A DNA stretch of 64,000 nt from Blasia pusilla (taxonomy: Eukaryota > Marchantiophyta > Marchantiopsida > Blasiales): positions 5,022,001 through 5,086,000 of the forward strand of contig CM114271.1 in NCBI GenBank assembly GCA_050084515.1, written 5' to 3'. The notes beneath the pieces are model-generated. The model was not told where the DNA came from. It made no database searches and worked only from the letters and a program-made list of their open reading frames with translations. Made by a program: the position numbers and the translations under genes. The first letter of the stretch is position 1. Every line of letters begins with the position of its first letter. Positions 58,723 through 64,000 of this stretch are shown here, one piece after another.

Positions 58723-58832
58723 AGACTCCCTTCTTCTTGAGGCTAGAGCAGTTCTTCCCGCTTTCTCTTCCCTAGTTACCTCTGGAGAGTGTAGGCTCCA
58801 ATCTTCTTTGATGGAAGCCCACTTTTGATGCA

Positions 58833-59612
58833 TTGTTTAGAGCTACTATGTCGGACGGGAATATCCCCATGGAGGTTCGGGCCCGTATTCGCTCTTGCTC
58901 TGAAAAGGGGGCAAGCTCATGGGTAGGGGCTCGTTCCCTCATCCCGGCTTTCCGCATCACACCACTTACCTACACTACAGCGATGAGGTTCCGACTGGGC
59001 CTGCCCCAACGAACGGTGGTTGGTTCGACACATTGCGAGTGTCGCCGGAGCCTGGATCCACTTAGTGTGCATTTGGCACGGTGTTCAGTTGGGGGTGAGA
59101 GGATAGCCACTCACGATGCAGTGCCGGATATTATGTTCTCTATTGCTCGAGAGAGTGGATTCCATGTACAAAGAGAGAGTCACTACTCCATACGGGATTC
59201 CCTCATCCGTGCTGATCTCTACATGACGAGGGAGTCTGAGGTGGTGGTAGCGGATGTTGTAGTGACGGATCCTACGCGGGAGGCGGTGCGAGCCCAAGTG
59301 GTAGCACAAGGGAGATTTCTACAAGGAGCGGCGGCGGCGGCCCACATTTCTAGTCGACTTCATGACGGACATCGATTTATCCCCCTAGCCATTGAGATGT
59401 GTGGGGCGATGGGGGAGAGGTTTGACTCGTTCCTTACGGATTGCGCCCATCATCTCCAGTCGAGAAATGGTTTGTCCTTAGCCACTGCGGTACTTTGTTG
59501 TAGGCAACGGGTCTCCATAACTTTGCAACGCGCCCTGGCAAATGGGCTTCTGCGGCGGACCCAACCGCCGCCAATGCTAGAGGCCCACTTAATAGTAGTC
59601 ATATTTTTCTAG
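58833..59612 (+). pseudogene. LINE C-terminal CCHC and restriction-like endonuclease
   Basis: The 259-codon frame starts inside the protein. HCECRRSLDPLSVHLARC gives C-x-C-x9-H-x3-C, a CCHC-type knuckle. THDAVPDIMFSIARESGF follows, then RADLYMTRESEVVVADVVVT, an arrangement like the PD-(D/E)xK-type endonuclease of R2-clade LINEs with acidic residues on successive strands. I cannot confirm every catalytic residue by eye. The open frame ends naturally about 180 bp before the element's 3' end. Confidence 0.7.
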
Positions 59613-59790
59613 GTGTTGCTGATATTTTCTCTGCTGGTGATGATTTTGGTGGTTAGGGGAAAACCCCTTCTTTCTCATCGGGACCGATTATGACCTCTTG
59701 AGGTCTATTTTTTAGCCCTCTATGCCCCCTCTTTTGTATAGTGATGGGTTTCTCATCCTTTTTCTAATATAATTTATTGCTTTTCCCTAA

Positions 59791-62070
59791 AACCCCCACA
59801 TGTGATTCTTGTGAATGAACATGGACTCCCCAAGAAAGCCTAAGGAGAAGTTGTCCTTTCAATAACGGTCTGAATGGAAAGCACGAGAAACGTTTGATGT
59901 TTATGTCCCAAATAAATTTCGAGGTCAACACACGTACCATTCAACCAGCAATAAAACATCGATCCTGCTTTTCCAACATCCGAATGTTCCTCGTTCCAAG
60001 ATAATAATACCACCAATTCATGCTATATCATTTATTTCAATGTAGATACTTTCTGCCAACAAAAGTGTACATTATACCCAAGTATAGGGACTACTTTTTA
60101 CTATGCATTTGGGACCACAAGTAGTCGTTATTTATCACTTTCATAGAATACTTGAAAGAAGAAAAAACAAGTCCTCTCCTCCCTTAAAGAAAAGAAAAAG
60201 AAAATAATTATTGGTTTTTCTTATCGGGAACCCTTTTCGTTCCCTATTGAACCAGAAATCGCTCCCAATACTCTTCGGACCATAGCAGAACGTGCCTCCT
60301 GTAACGGGTAGGGTCCTCGTGCAAGGACAGAAATTGTGCAGGTGTTATTGCTGTCTACAGTGACTCCACGGAGAGAAAAGTTCTGTCACAGGACACGGAC
60401 GGTCTGTGTCCGTGGACTGGACGGATGGAAGCCGAGTTTCAGCCGTCCGATAGGTATTTCGTTAATCATCGTAGAGGCGTTGGGATGACACTTGTCCTCC
60501 TCTAATGGAGAAGATCCAACTACTTCCACCGAAAAAAGTTCGGTCCGATGTCACTTTATGGGGCGCTATTACTCTCTAGCACGATGTTGGTGCGCATGGC
60601 AAGTTTTTTCCCCTTTGAAAAGGGAAATAATGTATAAAAACAATAATATTAACAATTAAATGGAGGAGCCCCTTTCAAGGTTTCAAAAAGTCGTCATATG
60701 TAAGTTTGACAAGGAAAAACATGTGAGAAAACATTATTTACGGTTTCTAGTTTGTTTGGGCATGATTTTGGGTTTGTGTGATTTTTTCCATGGTAGAATA
60801 AATGTTTGTGTCGAGATTTTTTTTATCCACGAGAGGTTAATTGGATTCGTGTGACCTTGCTTATTAGTAGGAGAGATTATCCAAAAATGATAGATAACTT
60901 CTTTTTAATCGGTGAGAGCTTAATAGGATTCGTGTGATCTTAATTGTTCCACTCGTATGACTTTAATTGTTCCACTCATGACATTCTAATCTCACCAATC
61001 AAATTTCATTCAATACTAAACTTGAATCAATCTGAATTGTATAGGTTCGTGTGTGCTTGGATTTGAGCTTTTGCATTCCATTCACCTGTGTGATCTACAT
61101 TTGAATTCTAACAATCCAATCCCTCTAGATAAAGGGCCGCACCCTGGTTGTCATCCTTCACTTGAATAAATCTGCAGAAAAAGTCATGGTTTTAAAGGCA
61201 TAGGACTATATTATGAATGAAATACATGAGAACCTGATCAAAAAATACACCTGACAATATCCAAAACCCATATAAGAATACAATTAGCCTCCTCAAGGCC
61301 TTTTGCGGCCATTTCATAGATGGTCGAAGGAATTATTCAACAATTCATACTTGTTGATCATAAATATGGGTATTATATAGCATGCAAACTAGTGTGACAG
61401 TTGGGCTTCCAACCATTTCTACCACTAAGGTATCACGATTATGCATGCAAAATCCCTCGTTTAATAAATCTAAGCTTTTTTCATATTAAAATCGGTCACA
61501 ATGTCAAAATGCATTTGTGGGTGAATAAGGAAAAACATTGGAAAAAAAAAACTCTCCAACTATAATGTAGATGATTGCAAGTCTTACAAGCAAATCATAA
61601 ATTTTGATAGAAAAGGAGTTTATAATTTTACTTTAGATTAGATCCTCATTTCATGTCAACCAGAATTCCAAGCCAATGACCAATTCTTATGATCACTCTA
61701 TACATTTATTAGTAAACATCCCAAAATAAAAGAGGACAATTTGACCTCTCACTCGTTGAAGTCAATTGATAAGTATAAAAATCCAATTTGAAAGAATCCT
61801 ATGTTGAAGAACTAGGAATATGGCAAAAAGGTTTCCTAATTCCTTGAGATCCAATCATACGACGGAACATCATTACAAACATTTTCTAACCCTTGTGTTC
61901 GTATTTGACACCACAAACTTATCTTGCAACCCATTTTTATTCAATCATGATCTTGAGAGACCTACCGAGTATGCTAGTATTCAAACAAAAAGTGGGAACT
62001 ATGCTGGTATCAAAACTAAAATGGTTACTTTCTGCATATAGGTAGGGTTGACTAGAAACATATGTGACAT
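59791..62070. other. Unassigned stretch, no gene supported
   Basis: 60,230-60,600 is GC-richer with a small hairpin (CACGGAC, 7-nt loop, GTCCGTG at ~60,394-60,415). Short imperfect repeats occur at 60,825-60,980. The remainder is AT-rich with only short open frames. Confidence 0.45.
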
Positions 62071-62387
62071 TATGGTTGCACAAAAACGGACAAGTTTGTC
62101 CCTAGGACAGATACGGAAAAACAAATTTGGACATGTCCATAGACATGGATTGGAAAATACGGGGACCACACTTATAGTTCATGATGGAAGGCAACGCAAG
62201 GGAGGGCAACGCAATAAGGAGGTAGGAGGAGGAAGAAACGAGAAAGTGCAGATCATGAAAGCAAGTGGGGGGACTAAGAAAGAAGGGGGAGATAAGGCCC
62301 ACACGGACAATCCATTCTATAGCACCGATGTAAGTCCACGGACATGGAAATGTCCACGGACACGTAATTTGTCCATATGCAACCTTG
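62071..62387 (+). mobile_element. hAT-like MITE, complete, 317 bp
   Basis: Left terminus TATGGTTGCACAAAAACGG, right terminus CATATGCAACCTTG, giving inverted ends related to CAAGGTTGCATATGGACAAA. An exact 8-bp target duplication TGTGACAT lies at 62,063-62,070 and 62,388-62,395. Subterminal zones are rich in GGACA/TGTCC. Terminal CA(A/T)GG-type ends with 8-bp duplications fit the hAT superfamily. The interior has no transposase, so it must have been mobilised in trans. Confidence 0.85.
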
Positions 62388-63223
62388 TGTGACATGGTTA
62401 TGAAAAAAGTGGTATAATTTATATACTTGAGTGTAAAGTGAGGGCTATTAAGAAGTTATGGAAAATTTGAGCAAGGGAATTTAAGGGTTCTCTTCCATAG
62501 TGGTAAGTTTGCTTGCTAAGCTCCTGATTATAATTCTAAACATAGATCCAATAGCTTTATGCATACTTACAAACACGAAACAATTTACCAACAACAACAA
62601 TAGCCACATATAACTATGACCATATGCATTTTATTTTATCAAATTATTTAACCTTATGCATATGCATATTAACAACTTTAGATTTGGCCCCTCCCTACTC
62701 CACACTCGTGACTACTTATTATATAATTTTAGAGATTAATTCAAAATCAACTCCATACTCACACTCTATAAGATTACAATCACCAAACATACTATTTGGC
62801 TTGACAATAACTTATAAAATATGAATTTTTGGAAAATTCATATTTTCTTACTTTTAAAAAAATCCTTCTTTAACTAAAAAATAATTTTTATTCTAAGAGT
62901 GAGATTACAAATAATTTAAACTTGAGAAAAAAAAATCATCTATGTGCTAAAAGTTTTGGGGCTCTAAGCCTCTTCACACGAGTGGTTTACATTCAACCCT
63001 TAGTCTATTAATACACTTTTGTTATCTCTTTTTAATTTTTTTGGTCTCACCCCTCTCCTTGTCCCCTTTCTTTTTTATTGTATGGGTAAGTTGGACCCCT
63101 ACTTTCCCCATGCCAAATGTTAAAGTTAGCGGTTCGTGTATACAACAAAGGCCCTGCATCCACTGCGTATATTTTCGGAAAAAAATTTCTTCCTTCTTTT
63201 CATATGTGAGATTTGTATTTCTC
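62388..63223. other. AT-rich stretch between two MITEs
   Basis: No coding signal seen. Confidence 0.55.
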
Positions 63224-63553
63224 CAAGGTTGCAAGTGGACAAAGTTTGTGTCCGCGGACATATCCATGTTCGGGGTCTTACATTCGTGCTATTGAAGAAT
63301 TTGTCCATGTGGACCCCACCTTCCCCTTCTTTTTCATTCCCTCCACTTGCCTTCAAGTTCCATACTTCCCCGTTTCTTCCTCCCTCGATATCCAGTCCCT
63401 CCCTCCTTATTGCCTCACTCGTCCTTACCCTACCTTCCATCATAAGCTATAAGTGTGGGGCCCACCTCTTGTAATTCATATTTGTGGACATGTCCAAACT
63501 TGCCCGTGCATGTCTATCCCAAGGACAAACTTGCCCATTTCTATACATCCATG
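63224..63553 (-). mobile_element. hAT-like MITE, complete, 330 bp
   Basis: Reverse-orientation copy with terminus CAAGGTTGCAAGTGGACAAA at the left and TATACATCCATG at the right, a mutated complement of CATGGTTGCACA. The 8-bp target duplication TATTTCTC is exact at 63,216-63,223 and 63,554-63,561. Confidence 0.85.
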
Positions 63554-64000
63554 TATTTCTCTAAACCAAAGTCTTATTTCGTTAACATAATGTGTTGTCT
63601 TTACGTCGATTTGGATAATGGTGGATCCTCCTTAAAGGGTCTGGACGGAACTGGTGGTCTGTTCACAAGTTCGCTTAAGGGGGTCTTGCTCTACCCATAG
63701 GGGACTTGGGAATCCATTCAATCTATACACGCCAATAACATGGACATATACATGAAAAAGTGTGGCCTCTAACACCTATCATAACAAAATGAGTGTTATG
63801 TCATAGTTGATAATTTGGGGGGTTGGAAATATGAAACTAAGGATTGTAAATATCCGTGCATATGCCTCACCTATACCCATACCCATAAGTTATTCCTTAC
63901 TCTATTTATTTCCATTGCAATATCCACTATCTATCCAACCCATCTATTTCTCCACCACCATATCTACTATCGTATTCCATATCCGCAACATACTCTAAAA
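63554..64000. other. Right edge, no gene seen
   Basis: Short open frames only, no motif; the window ends in AT-rich DNA. Confidence 0.5.

Larger units (their letters stand above)
56400..59790 (+). mobile_element. R2/NeSL-like LINE, near full length
   Basis: One coding unit in changing frames from an N-terminal zinc finger through RT to a C-terminal CCHC and restriction-like endonuclease, followed by ~180 bp of 3' sequence. The interior is GC- and CpG-rich, unlike the surroundings, and few frameshifts are needed (around 57,060, 57,905-57,970, 58,690-58,830), suggesting a relatively recent insertion. It is not flanked by recognisable 28S rDNA. Ends are approximate. Confidence 0.75.

Noticed and set aside
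56400-59790. Site-specific R2 insertion in 28S rDNA
   Set aside because: The flanks do not resemble rRNA gene sequence; only the element type, not rDNA targeting, is supported.
60394-60415. Small CACGGAC/GTCCGTG hairpin as another MITE end
   Set aside because: The TIR and family interior are absent; seven-base arms are expected by chance in GGACA-like sequence.

Overview
The window looks like repeat-dominated nuclear DNA from a land plant. The one convincing host gene is a plantacyanin-type phytocyanin, a land-plant blue copper family, carrying one GT-AG intron. Around it are decayed retrotransposons, LINEs, hAT-like MITEs, CACTA-like ends, (CT)n tracts and AT-rich DNA with no recognisable genes. 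The types of retroelement present (a Ty3/gypsy lineage carrying a DNA methyltransferase, and LINEs with a restriction-like endonuclease) suggest to me a non-seed plant (bryophyte, lycophyte or fern), but this is an inference made without any database search. No rRNA, tRNA, CRISPR array or prokaryotic operon was seen.

Layout. 1-2.5 kb: AT-rich with two MITE remnants. 2.5-5.9 kb: a GC/CpG-richer island with the phytocyanin gene on the minus strand (exons 5082-5280 and 4510-4712). 5.9-12.9 kb: mostly empty, with a second GC-richer patch (10.55-11.6 kb) and a striking perfect hairpin (12,195-12,271). 13-15.8 kb: minus-strand 3' part (integrase C-terminus, PHD-like finger, terminal region) of the methyltransferase-bearing gypsy family (copy 3), hit by a MITE. 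16-22.8 kb: unassigned, with a MITE and a regular 25-bp minisatellite. 22.8-32.3 kb: copy 1 of the family, plus strand, in the order gag, protease, cytosine-5 methyltransferase, reverse transcriptase, RNase H, integrase, PHD-like finger; a chromodomain gypsy fragment (26,047-~28,050, minus) sits inside its methyltransferase region. 34.9-38.2 kb: an APE-type LINE. 40-46 kb: L1-like and gag-like scraps and a second chromovirus fragment with its LTR. 46-50.4 kb: copy 2 of the methyltransferase family on the minus strand, lacking RT and RNase H. 50.4 kb: a CACTA-type end. 53.6-55.2 and 56.4-59.8 kb: two LINEs of an R2/NeSL-like type, the second relatively intact. 62-63.6 kb: two near-complete hAT-like MITEs with 8-bp target duplications.

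The most notable content is the gypsy family that encodes its own DNA cytosine methyltransferase between protease and reverse transcriptase and ends in a PHD-like zinc finger. Two copies show the methyltransferase and three show the finger/integrase end, so the arrangement is a family property and not an accident of one insertion. All copies are broken by stops and frameshifts. I recall reports of cytosine methyltransferases captured by LTR retrotransposons in a charophyte alga and in dinoflagellates, so the principle is not new; its combination with a PHD-like finger in a plant genome deserves attention.
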